Shown here: positions 28,192 through 36,093 of the stretch, piece after piece | Numbering within the stretch: position 1 is the first letter of the stretch | Layout of the letters: every line of letters begins with the position of its first letter | Origin: Sunxiuqinia sp963974515 | GTDB lineage: Bacteria; Bacteroidota; Bacteroidia; Bacteroidales; Prolixibacteraceae | Assembly: GCF_963974515.1 (NCBI RefSeq) | Contig: NZ_CAXBDD010000004.1 | Location: 62,001-126,000, forward strand | DNA: 64,000 nt | Direction of reading: 5' to 3' | Translations under genes and position numbers: made by a program | Notes under the pieces: generated by a model | Database searches by the model: none | Told to the model about the DNA's origin: nothing | What the model saw: only the letters and a program-made list of their open reading frames with translations

Positions 28192-29988
28192 TTAATACAC
28201 GTCGGCCATAAAACGCTTTTCCTTTTTTAGCTTTTTGAAATAGCTGCGGGCTTTTTTATCCGTCATTCCGCCTTGCGTTTTAATGATGTCCAACAAAGTA
28301 ATCTGGACATCTTTGGCCATATACTTCATATCGCCGCAGAGATAAAAACTGGCGCCATTTTCAAGCCACCGAAACAGTTCTTCTTGCTGCTCTTTGAGTT
28401 TATGCTGAACGTAGACCTTCTCTTCCTGATCGCGCGAGAAAGCCAGATCAATCCTTTCGAGAAAACCTTTTTGAAGGTACTTCTGCCATTCAAGCTGGTA
28501 AAGAAAGTCAGAAGAAAAGCGCCGCTCGCCAAAGAACAGCCAGCTGTTCCCCTTTTGGTTAGCGGTTTCGCGCTGTTGCAAGAAGGCCCGGTAAGGCGCG
28601 ATACCGGTTCCGGCTCCAACCATAATAATGGGACTGCCATTGGCAGGCAGCCTAAAATTTGGGTTCTTATCAATGTAAATCAGCACATCGTCATCTACGT
28701 CCAAACGGTCGGCTAAAAAAGTAGAACATGCACCATAGCGCTGCCGGCCTTTGTTCTCGTAACGTACGCGTGACACGGTGATGTGTACCTCATCTTCAAA
28801 AGCCTTCTGGCTGGACGAGATACTATACAAACGAGGCGGAAGTGGCCGAAGCAAATCCAGAAACTCGGTAGCTGTTAGTTTCGCAGGAAATTCGTGCAAC
28901 AAATCCAGCACATCGTGACCGAACAGGTAATGATCCAACTTCGCTTCATCGTCAGTGATAGCCTGAACTTCTTTGGAGCCCGTCTTCTCCGCATATTTCT
29001 GAATCACATCGCGCGTCAGCAGCGTAATTTCGTAGTGATGCTCCAATGCTTCATTGAAAGGCAATTTGCCGATTCGGGTCTCCACCACTTCATTATCGAT
29101 AACACCTAAGGTAGAGATGATTTCCTTGACCAATTTGGGTGGGTTTTGAGCAATAACTCCCAAGGCATCGCCAGGTTCGTAATGAATGCCCGAACCCTCC
29201 AATGACAGTTCCAGGTGATATACTTCTTTGTCGGATTCGCGACCGGTAATGCGGACTTTATCAAGCACTTTCGACTGAAACGGATTTTTTCTCGAATAAA
29301 CCTCAGCATCATTTGCCGAGCTCACTTCAGAAACTGCCTGCGTTGGAGTTTCGGGCTGAAATTTTGCCAGTTCGCCCAGCACATCCGTGGTCCATTTAGC
29401 GGCATCCTCTTCGTAATCCACATCGCACATCACGATAGGAACCAACTCATTTGCTCCAGCCTTTTTCAGGGCCTGATCGATGTCAATACCCGTTTGGCAA
29501 AAAAGTTTGTAACTTTTGTCGCCTAAAGCCAGCACAGAATAGTTCAATCCCTCCAGTTTGGGTGCCCGTTTGCCGGTTATAAACGCATGAAAATCTTCAG
29601 CCATTTCTGGCGGTTCTCCTTCGCCGTGGGTACTCACAATCACCAAAAGGTTCTTTTCATCTTTCAAATGCTTAGGATTGTAATCATCCATCGGCTTTAA
29701 CTGACAAGTGATATTCTGTGTACTTCCTTGTTCGCACAAGGCTTTGGCTAAGGCTTCGCTTCGTCCCGTATGGGTGCCATATAAAATGGTGAGTGGTAAT
29801 TTCTCTGTGGGAGCTGCCGAATCAAATTGGCCGGCACCAGTTGCCGCGAGCGATCCCAAGGTGGCACTTCCGGCCAGTCCCTGAAAATAGCCGCTCAACC
29901 AAATGACCTGCTCCGGCTTTGCGCCCTGGGTTAATTGCTCCAAAGCTTTCAACTGGACTTCGTTTAAGGGGGATAGTTGAATACTCAT
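28192..29988 (-). CDS. cysJ: sulfite reductase, flavoprotein subunit
   Basis: A 598-residue diflavin reductase. In order: flavodoxin-like FMN domain (TILYGTHTGRSEALAKAL, near residue 67), connecting and FAD domain (RLYSISSS, near 385), and NADPH domain (GAGTGIAPYRAFLQQR, near 457), ending in the aromatic RFMADVY typical of CysJ. It passes electrons from NADPH through FAD and FMN to CysI. It lies between the precorrin-2 dehydrogenase (five-base gap) and cysI. Confidence 0.96.
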   Translation of the reverse strand: MSIQLSPLNEVQLKALEQLTQGAKPEQVIWLSGYFQGLAGSATLGSLAATGAGQFDSAAPTEKLPLTILYGTHTGRSEALAKALCEQGSTQNITCQLKPMDDYNPKHLKDEKNLLVIVSTHGEGEPPEMAEDFHAFITGKRAPKLEGLNYSVLALGDKSYKLFCQTGIDIDQALKKAGANELVPIVMCDVDYEEDAAKWTTDVLGELAKFQPETPTQAVSEVSSANDAEVYSRKNPFQSKVLDKVRITGRESDKEVYHLELSLEGSGIHYEPGDALGVIAQNPPKLVKEIISTLGVIDNEVVETRIGKLPFNEALEHHYEITLLTRDVIQKYAEKTGSKEVQAITDDEAKLDHYLFGHDVLDLLHEFPAKLTATEFLDLLRPLPPRLYSISSSQKAFEDEVHITVSRVRYENKGRQRYGACSTFLADRLDVDDDVLIYIDKNPNFRLPANGSPIIMVGAGTGIAPYRAFLQQRETANQKGNSWLFFGERRFSSDFLYQLEWQKYLQKGFLERIDLAFSRDQEEKVYVQHKLKEQQEELFRWLENGASFYLCGDMKYMAKDVQITLLDIIKTQGGMTDKKARSYFKKLKKEKRFMADVY

Positions 29989-29993
29989 CTCGT

Positions 29994-30452
29994 CTAATCT
30001 TTATGTGTTTTGGTTTCTAAAAATTCTTTAATCTCATTCCGAATGCGGATCGAGGCATAAACATCTTTGGCATTGGAACTGACCGCTACACGAATATCAC
30101 CATTCTGATAGATGGCCGGCGATACAAACTGACACAAGGCCGGCTGGTCGTGAATATTTACCAGTATGCCCACTTCCTTGCCGTCGCGGGCAATGTGAGC
30201 ATCCAGCTCCGGGTTGTTGGTACATGAATAAAACATCAGAAAGCCTTTCAAGTCCGACTTCTCATAAGCCTTGACCGTATAGGGAACACCGCTGTTTTTG
30301 ATTTCATCACACACCTCGAGGGCAATGACTTCAACATCAGCATCAAATCGTTTCAAAATCTTAATCTTACTCCAGGCCGATTGTCCTCCGCCAATGATCA
30401 GGATCTTTTCGCCGGCTATATTGAGCGCTATGGGCAGGTAATTCTTTTCCAT
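29994..30452 (-). CDS. precorrin-2 dehydrogenase / sirohydrochlorin ferrochelatase (siroheme synthase N-terminal type)
   Basis: A 152-residue protein matching only the N-terminal part of CysG. It has the NAD-binding IIGGGQSAWSKIKIL at residues 15-29, and further the segment CTNNPELDAHIA and LVNIHDQPALCQFVSPA with conserved residues for NAD and metal chemistry. It oxidises precorrin-2 and inserts iron to give siroheme. The methylase half is encoded at the end of the same operon. The short length, like Met8-type proteins lacking the C-terminal dimer part, could mean reduced or single activity. Confidence 0.9.
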   Translation of the reverse strand: MEKNYLPIALNIAGEKILIIGGGQSAWSKIKILKRFDADVEVIALEVCDEIKNSGVPYTVKAYEKSDLKGFLMFYSCTNNPELDAHIARDGKEVGILVNIHDQPALCQFVSPAIYQNGDIRVAVSSNAKDVYASIRIRNEIKEFLETKTHKD

Positions 30453-30457
30453 TTCTG

Positions 30458-30688
30458 CTAGATTTGATATTCAATGTCCGAATCGTTCATCCTTCCAAAC
30501 TTAATTTTATTCCAGGTGCGTTCATGGAAATAATAGAGTACCATTTTAGTAAACAATTCAATACCACCAATGGTAACCGCAAATTCCAATTTTCCAATTA
30601 CCAACCATGCAATCATGATGGTATCCAGGGTTCCAACAGTCCTCCACGAAATTGTTTTAACTACACTGCGATAAGCCTTATCTCTCAT
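30458..30688 (-). CDS. DUF2061 small membrane protein
   Basis: A 76-residue protein with two hydrophobic helices (TLDTIMIAWLVIGKLEFAV and TKMVLYYFHERTWNKI) and the start SVVKTISWRTVGT that marks DUF2061. The role is unknown. In many bacteria DUF2061 genes sit beside sulfate assimilation genes, and here it is the first structural gene of the sulfite reductase operon, right after the attenuator. A membrane role in sulfate or sulfite handling is plausible from context only. Confidence 0.85.
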   Translation of the reverse strand: MRDKAYRSVVKTISWRTVGTLDTIMIAWLVIGKLEFAVTIGGIELFTKMVLYYFHERTWNKIKFGRMNDSDIEYQI

Positions 30689-30717
30689 TTTATTCGGATG
30701 TTTATAGTTTAAAGCAT

Positions 30718-30751
30718 AAAAAAAGCCCTTCTGGGTTACAGAAGGGCTTTT
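30718..30751 (-). terminator. leader terminator (attenuator) of the sulfite reductase operon
   Basis: On the minus strand a perfect 13-bp stem (AAAAGCCCUUCUG at 30751-30739 with CAGAAGGGCUUUU at 30733-30721) closes a five-base loop UAACC and runs into seven U residues. It lies 30 bases before the DUF2061 start codon, so it must be read through for the operon to be expressed. Confidence 0.9.
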
Positions 30752-30767
30752 CCTATGATGTTATTTC

Positions 30768-30782
30768 AACTTATAATAAGTT
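30768..30782 (-). promoter_or_regulatory. small inverted repeat between leader peptide and terminator
   Basis: AACTTAT-A-ATAAGTT overlaps the leader peptide stop codon. It could fold as a short hairpin between the two long-range pairing segments. Confidence 0.45.
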
Positions 30783-30880
30783 CATATCTTTTTCCCCTTC
30801 TGCATAAAAAGTCCACAACACATACACATCATAGTACATGTCATATTCATCATTTTATTTACAGAAGTATGGAATTTCAT
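30782..30880 (-). CDS. Cys/Met-rich leader peptide of the sulfite reductase operon
   Basis: A 32-codon ORF, ATG at 30880-30878 preceded by an A-rich stretch (AATAAAGAA), stop at 30784-30782. The last 23 codons include seven Met and four Cys: MMNMTCTMMCMCC, then GLFMQKGKKI. The two neighbouring UGU codons are at 30820-30815. Bases 30802-30795 (CAGAAGGG) copy the terminator 3' arm and can pair with its 5' arm (30746-30739), extended by a G-U and a U-A pair to 10 bp. Ribosomes stalled at the Cys pair would leave this segment free, so the antiterminator forms; ribosomes reaching the stop would cover it, so the terminator forms. An alternative start at the MM codons (30853) would give 23 residues. 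No peptide function beyond being translated is needed. Confidence 0.82.
   Translation of the reverse strand: MKFHTSVNKMMNMTCTMMCMCCGLFMQKGKKI
30795..30804 (-). promoter_or_regulatory. antiterminator segment
   Basis: Minus-strand UGCAGAAGGG can pair with CCCUUCUGUA of the terminator's 5' arm and loop (30746-30737), with one G-U pair. About 48 bases separate the two segments. Confidence 0.75.
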
Positions 30881-30998
30881 TTCTTTATTCTTAATTCAAA
30901 ATTTTTAATGCAACCACCAATGACCGATTATACTTCGCTTATGATGGCATTCGGTTCGCCCTGTTTAATTATCCTAGCTTTCCACTTGCATTTCGGTT

Positions 30999-31028
30999 CA
31001 AAAATAGCGACATCTTTTTCAAAACAAA
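30999..31028 (-). promoter_or_regulatory. promoter of the sulfite reductase operon leader
   Basis: Minus-strand TTTG (31028-31025), an 18-base spacer and TATTTTTG (31006-30999) match the Bacteroidota -33/-7 pattern. Transcription would start near 30992, about 110 bases before the leader peptide. Confidence 0.6.
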
Positions 31029-31258
31029 AGCTTTCGAAGTATTTTTTTTCATCAAATCTGCGTCAATAATCATAAACAACTACAAATCAGCCTTTTTAGT
31101 TTCAAATTATCAGTAAAAATTATCTTGCAGCTTCAAATTGTAATCCTGGAACCGGTCATGCGTTTCATGAAAAAACATTTTCGGTATGTATTGAGCAACA
31201 CATGCCGTAGGTTTTGGCCTCAATTTTCTTTAAAACTTTCAAGTTTCGATGAAAAATG

Positions 31259-31266
31259 TATTTTTG
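31259..31266 (+). promoter_or_regulatory. candidate -7 box of the metal efflux operon
   Basis: TATTTTTG, an exact TAnnTTTG match, 19 bases before the start codon at 31285. The -33 position reads TTT instead of TTG, so the match is partial. Confidence 0.4.
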
Positions 31267-31284
31267 TAGATCAGATCTAATTCA

Positions 31285-31704
31285 ATGGTTAAGACCGGCA
31301 AACATATTGGAAGCTTTTTTGTGTGGATGGCCATGCTCGTGATTATGGGGCACAGCATTATCCCGCATCATCATCATACTGATGTGGTGACCTGTCAGCA
31401 AAGTTGTGAGCATGAAAACAATACCGAGCGCGATGCTGAACCGGCTTCCGAAGTTGTTTCCCTAACCGGACATCAATGCGAAACATCGCACCAACACGAA
31501 GATTGCGAATCGTGCCAGTTTGAAACCTCGGCAACCACTCCCCTTTCGAAAATTGTTGTTCACGATTCGCTTTTTGAAAGCCAAAGGCTTCAACTGGCCG
31601 TACTTCCTAAAAGTCCGGTTGTTTATTTTGATTCCTGGTTGAACCACTATTCGTTCGATTTCTCCAAACACACTTCATCGCGCGGACCACCTGCGCTGGG
31701 ATAA
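31285..31704 (+). CDS. His- and Cys-rich exported protein of a metal efflux operon (DUF6769/DUF2946-like)
   Basis: A 139-residue protein with one hydrophobic N-terminal segment (VWMAMLVIMGHSIIP) followed by a run of four His (PHHHHTD). Residues 45-80 have several His and Cys (CQQSCEHENN, CETSHQHEDCESCQ). The composition suggests metal binding in the periplasm. Short proteins of this kind open RND metal efflux operons in Bacteroidota, and here the adaptor gene follows after 72 bases. A chaperone or sensor role for Cu, Zn or Co is inferred; the family has no proven function that I know. Confidence 0.7.
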   Translation: MVKTGKHIGSFFVWMAMLVIMGHSIIPHHHHTDVVTCQQSCEHENNTERDAEPASEVVSLTGHQCETSHQHEDCESCQFETSATTPLSKIVVHDSLFESQRLQLAVLPKSPVVYFDSWLNHYSFDFSKHTSSRGPPALG

Positions 31705-31776
31705 TTCTCACCCCTCATCTTTCTACAACGAGTTTGGTTCGGTATCAACTGAGCCAGAATATTAATTTCAAATGAA

Positions 31777-32982
31777 ATGAAAAAAATTATTATCCCATTT
31801 TTTATCGTGAGTTGTTTGTTTTTTGGAACCTCATGCACCAACAACCACGATTCGCAAGAACATGATCATAAGGACGAGCTGACGCAAGTGCACACTGATA
31901 CAGAAGGTGATGATCACGGACATGATCATGAAAACGACGATAACCACAATCACCAGGAAGAAGCTCATGAAGCTGAACAGGAGCACGATGAAACTTATGG
32001 CGTAATCGAAATTCGCCCACAGGATTTTCAGGAAGTGATTCATACCAGCGGCAAAATCATGCCAGCGCAAGGCGATGAAATCACGCTAACGGCCACGCAT
32101 GATGGCGCTGTGGTATTTGGAAGCAAAGCCCTGTTTCCGGGCGAAACGGTAAGTGCAGGCGAAAAGCTGGTAACCATTTCAGGTCGGAGCCTGATTCACG
32201 ACAACATTGAAACGACCTTTCTGGATGCAAAAACAGCTTACGAAACCGCCAAAGCAAATTATGAGCGGGCCAGACTGCTGAATGAAGACAAAATTACGTC
32301 GGACAAAAATTTGGCTGAAATAAAAATGGTATTCGAAAAAGCCAAAAATAATTATGAGATTATCCGGCAAAACTATTCCGCCGGAGGCCAAAATGTAACT
32401 GCCCCAACCCATGGCTTTGTTAAAGAAATCCTAGTTACCGAAGGGCAGTTTGTCAATACCGGTCAGCCACTTATAAGAATTACCAAAAACAAGCGACTCG
32501 TGGTACAGGCCGACGTTCCGCAGCGCTATTTTTCCATGCTCAGTAAAATCCAATCAGCTAATTTCATTACACCGTATGATCAAAAATTGCACAAATCGGA
32601 AGAATTGAACGGCCGGCTGATTTCGTATGGCAAATCGACCGGCGACAATTCGCTTTTCACTCCGATATACTTTGAGGTGGACAACGTGGGTAATTTAATG
32701 GCCGGTTCCTTTGTCGAAATCTACCTAAAAACTGTCACCATCCCCAATGCGATCGTAGTACCAAAATCGGCTTTACTTGAAGAAGCCGGCCGCTACTATG
32801 TTTTTGCTGAAGGAGAAGAAAACTTTGAGAAGCATTACCTCACGATCGACTGCAACGATGGCGAAAATTATCATATCACCGGGGGGCTGGAGTTGGGTAA
32901 TCATATAGCCACAAAAAACCCCTACCTGATTAAACTTGCTTCCATGTCCACGTCCTTGCCTGCCCAAAGTCACCAACACTAA
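31777..32982 (+). CDS. RND efflux periplasmic adaptor (CusB/CzcB-like) with His-rich N-terminus
   Basis: A 401-residue lipoprotein: the signal peptide ends in LFFGTSC with lipidated Cys20. Residues 23-70 are an unusual acidic His-rich stretch (EHDHKDE, DDHGHDHENDDNHNH) likely to bind divalent metal. Then come the beta-barrel and lipoyl domains and a helical hairpin (TFLDAKTAYETAKANYERARLL), and YVFAEGEENFEKHYL near the end. It links the inner membrane pump to the outer membrane channel. The next gene, the pump, starts 12 bases later. The metal is not predictable; His-rich tails point to Zn, Co, Ni or Cu. Confidence 0.9.
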   Translation: MKKIIIPFFIVSCLFFGTSCTNNHDSQEHDHKDELTQVHTDTEGDDHGHDHENDDNHNHQEEAHEAEQEHDETYGVIEIRPQDFQEVIHTSGKIMPAQGDEITLTATHDGAVVFGSKALFPGETVSAGEKLVTISGRSLIHDNIETTFLDAKTAYETAKANYERARLLNEDKITSDKNLAEIKMVFEKAKNNYEIIRQNYSAGGQNVTAPTHGFVKEILVTEGQFVNTGQPLIRITKNKRLVVQADVPQRYFSMLSKIQSANFITPYDQKLHKSEELNGRLISYGKSTGDNSLFTPIYFEVDNVGNLMAGSFVEIYLKTVTIPNAIVVPKSALLEEAGRYYVFAEGEENFEKHYLTIDCNDGENYHITGGLELGNHIATKNPYLIKLASMSTSLPAQSHQH

Positions 32983-32994
32983 TCCTGATCGATT

Positions 32995-35900
32995 ATGCTG
33001 AATAAAATTATTGAATATTCGCTGCGAAATAAGCTGGTGGTACTCATCATGGCTACGCTAATACTGGGCGCTGGCATTTTTGTTACCACCGAAATGGAGG
33101 TAGATGTATTTCCTGACCTGAACGCACCCACGGTTGTCGTTTTAACCGAAGCACACGGCATGGCTCCCGAGGAAGTGGAGCGTCTGGTCACCTTCCCAAT
33201 CGAAACGGCGGTGAATGGGGCCACCAACATTCGTCGGGTGCGAAGCTCATCAGCTATGGGTTTCTCCATTGTCTGGGTTGAGTTCGACTGGAACATGGAC
33301 ATTTACAACGCCCGGCAGATTGTGAGCGAAAAGCTGGCTACCATTGCCGACCAAATGCCAACCGGAGTTGGTTCGCCTACCCTCGCCCCACAGTCATCAA
33401 TTATGGGCGAAATCATGATGATTGCCCTAACCTCCAGCCAAACCACCCCAATGGATTTGCGCACGCTGGCAGAATGGAACATCCGCCCGCGCTTGTTATC
33501 GGTTGGCGGCGTAGCTCAGGTAGCGATTATCGGGGGCGAATTTAAAGAGTTTCAGATCCTGGCCGATCCCCTAAAAATGAAATTTCACGGAGTTTCCTTT
33601 CACGAGCTCATCGATGCGTGCCAGGCTTCAAATGAAAATGTATCAGGCGGTTTTCTGAACGAACATGGGCAGGAATACCTGATCCGCGGTATGGGTCGGA
33701 GTAACAACATCGCGGAGATTGGCAACAACCTCATCAAAGTAAAAGATGGCACTCCTATAAAAGTAAACGATGTGGCCACCGTTAAAGTCGGAGCCGCTCC
33801 CAAAATAGGCGATGCATCGTACCGGGCTGAAAAGGCCGTGTTGCTAACGATCACCAAACAGCCCAATATCAACACGCTGGAGCTAACTGAGAAAATAAAT
33901 ACCTCGCTGGTTGATTTAAAACAGACCCTGCCATCGGATGTCAAAATTCACACCGATATTTTTGAGCAGGCACAATTCATTCAAACCTCGGTGAACAATG
34001 TTCAAAAAGCACTGATCGAAGGCGGCATCTTCGTGATCATCATCCTTTTTGTTTTCCTGATGAACTACCGCACCACCATCATTTCAGTGCTTGCAATTCC
34101 GCTCTCCTTACTGGTTGCTGTTTTGGTCATGAAGTGGATGGGAATCTCCATCAATACCATGACCCTTGGAGGAATGACCATTGCCATTGGTTCGCTGGTT
34201 GATGACGCCATTATTGATGTGGAAAACGTCTTCAAACGCCTGCGCGAAAACAGCGGCCGGCCGAAAGAGGAACAACGCCCCCATTTCAATGTGATTTACG
34301 AAGCATCGGTTGAAATCCGGGCTTCGATTCTAAATGCCACCTTGATTATCATTGTTGCCTTTGTGCCGTTGTTCTTCTTATCAGGCATGGAAGGCCGCAT
34401 GCTAAAACCGCTTGGAATTGCCTACATCGTTTCGCTGTTCGCCTCTTTGTTTGTGGCTTTAACCGTAATTCCGGTATTGAGCAGTTTCCTGCTGACCAAC
34501 GAAAAACGCCTGCAAAAACAAGCCCAGGGGAGTCGCATCGAACGCTTTCTACGTCAGCACTATACACAAACGCTGAGCACCGCTTTGAGGCACCGAAAAA
34601 TCGTGGTTGGTATTTCTGTGGGTTTATTCCTTGTTGCGTTGCTGTTGATCTCCGGTTTCGGACGAAGTTTTCTACCACCCTTCAACGAAGGTTCGCTAAC
34701 CATCAATACCACCACCATGCCCGGCATCAACCTCGAAGAAAGCAACAAACTGGGCACGATGGCCGAGCAGGCGTTGCTGGACATTCCCGAAATCACTTCC
34801 GTTGCCCGTCGAACAGGGCGAGCCGAGATGGCCGAACATGCCTTTGGCGTTAATGTTTCGGAGATTGATGCACCATACGAATTGCTCGACCGGTCGCGCG
34901 AAGCATTCTTGCGGGAAGTGCGCGAAAAGCTGAACAGCATCGAAGGAATCACCGTTGAAGTGGGGCAACCCATCAGTCACCGGATTGATGCCATGCTCTC
35001 GGGCTCAAAAACCAACATTGCCGTCAAGCTGTTCGGTACCAACCTGAATGAAATGTTTCGGCTGGCGAACCAAATTCGCAGCGAAATTCAAGATTTGGAA
35101 GGGATTGGCGACCTGACCGTTGAGCAGCAGATTGAGATTCCGCAGCTTCAGATCAAACCCAACCGGGAAATGCTGGCGCGTTACGGCATCACAATAAATG
35201 AATTCCTGGAATTTGTAGATTATGCCTTCGCAGGTGAAAAAATATCCGATGTTTTTGAAAATGAAAGGGCTTTTAACCTCGTGCTGCGTTTTGACGACGC
35301 GCACCGCGATCAGATTGAAGCCATCCGGAATGCCTTGATTGACACACCCGACGGACAAAAAATCCCCCTTTACTATGTCGCGGACATTCAATCGACTTTT
35401 GGCCCCAGTACCATTGGACGCGAAAATGTGATGCGTAAGATTGTGGTGGCCGTAAACGTAGCCGATCGCGATGTGCGCAGCGTAGTCAACGATATTCAAG
35501 ACCGGATTGATGAACATATCGTGCTGCCGGAAAACTACCACCTTGAATATGGTGGCCAGTTTGAAAGCGAAGCGGCGGCCAGCCGAATATTGTTGATCGC
35601 CTCACTCGGCGCATTGCTCATCATTTTCCTGCTGCTCTATGTCGAATTCAAAAACACGAAACTGGCACTCATCATCCTAATCAACCTGCCACTCGCCCTG
35701 ATTGGCGGCGTCTTCGCAATCTGGTTCACTTCCGGGGTCATCAGCATTCCGTCCATTATAGGCTTTATCACCTTGTTTGGAATTGCTACCCGAAACGGCA
35801 TCCTGCTCATCTCCCGATTTCAGAACTTAACAGACCAAGTTGACAGCTTGCAAGATCGTATCATTAAAGGATCGGCTGACCGGCTGAACCCGATTTTAAT

Positions 35901-36093
35901 GACCGCGCTGACTGCGGCTTTGGCACTGATCCCTCTGGCGCTGGCTGGCGAAAAGCCAGGAAACGAAATCCAGAGTCCGATGGCCATCGTTATTTTAGGC
36001 GGACTGCTGAGCTCAACATTACTGAACAGCTATGTGGTGCCTATCATCTACTATCTATTTCAGAAAAAACAAGAAGAAAAAACAGCTTTATGA
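32995..36093 (+). CDS. heavy-metal RND efflux pump (CusA/CzcA family)
   Basis: A 1032-residue inner membrane pump with about twelve membrane segments and two large periplasmic loops. The membrane proton-relay segment reads IGSLVDDAIIDVENVFKRL near residue 400, the HME class form with two Asp. The N-terminus has MATLILGAGIFVTTEMEVDVFPDLNAP, typical of CzcA/CusA. It exports metal ions from periplasm or cytoplasm using proton influx. It overlaps the TolC gene by four bases (ATGA), showing tight coupling. Cu/Ag versus Zn/Co/Cd cannot be decided by eye. Confidence 0.94.
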   Translation: MLNKIIEYSLRNKLVVLIMATLILGAGIFVTTEMEVDVFPDLNAPTVVVLTEAHGMAPEEVERLVTFPIETAVNGATNIRRVRSSSAMGFSIVWVEFDWNMDIYNARQIVSEKLATIADQMPTGVGSPTLAPQSSIMGEIMMIALTSSQTTPMDLRTLAEWNIRPRLLSVGGVAQVAIIGGEFKEFQILADPLKMKFHGVSFHELIDACQASNENVSGGFLNEHGQEYLIRGMGRSNNIAEIGNNLIKVKDGTPIKVNDVATVKVGAAPKIGDASYRAEKAVLLTITKQPNINTLELTEKINTSLVDLKQTLPSDVKIHTDIFEQAQFIQTSVNNVQKALIEGGIFVIIILFVFLMNYRTTIISVLAIPLSLLVAVLVMKWMGISINTMTLGGMTIAIGSLVDDAIIDVENVFKRLRENSGRPKEEQRPHFNVIYEASVEIRASILNATLIIIVAFVPLFFLSGMEGRMLKPLGIAYIVSLFASLFVALTVIPVLSSFLLTNEKRLQKQAQGSRIERFLRQHYTQTLSTALRHRKIVVGISVGLFLVALLLISGFGRSFLPPFNEGSLTINTTTMPGINLEESNKLGTMAEQALLDIPEITSVARRTGRAEMAEHAFGVNVSEIDAPYELLDRSREAFLREVREKLNSIEGITVEVGQPISHRIDAMLSGSKTNIAVKLFGTNLNEMFRLANQIRSEIQDLEGIGDLTVEQQIEIPQLQIKPNREMLARYGITINEFLEFVDYAFAGEKISDVFENERAFNLVLRFDDAHRDQIEAIRNALIDTPDGQKIPLYYVADIQSTFGPSTIGRENVMRKIVVAVNVADRDVRSVVNDIQDRIDEHIVLPENYHLEYGGQFESEAAASRILLIASLGALLIIFLLLYVEFKNTKLALIILINLPLALIGGVFAIWFTSGVISIPSIIGFITLFGIATRNGILLISRFQNLTDQVDSLQDRIIKGSADRLNPILMTALTAALALIPLALAGEKPGNEIQSPMAIVILGGLLSSTLLNSYVVPIIYYLFQKKQEEKTAL

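Noticed and set aside
30755..31069. 104-codon plus-strand frame in the sulfite reductase leader
   Set aside because: It is the antisense of the leader peptide and promoter; the minus-strand structure explains the sequence better.
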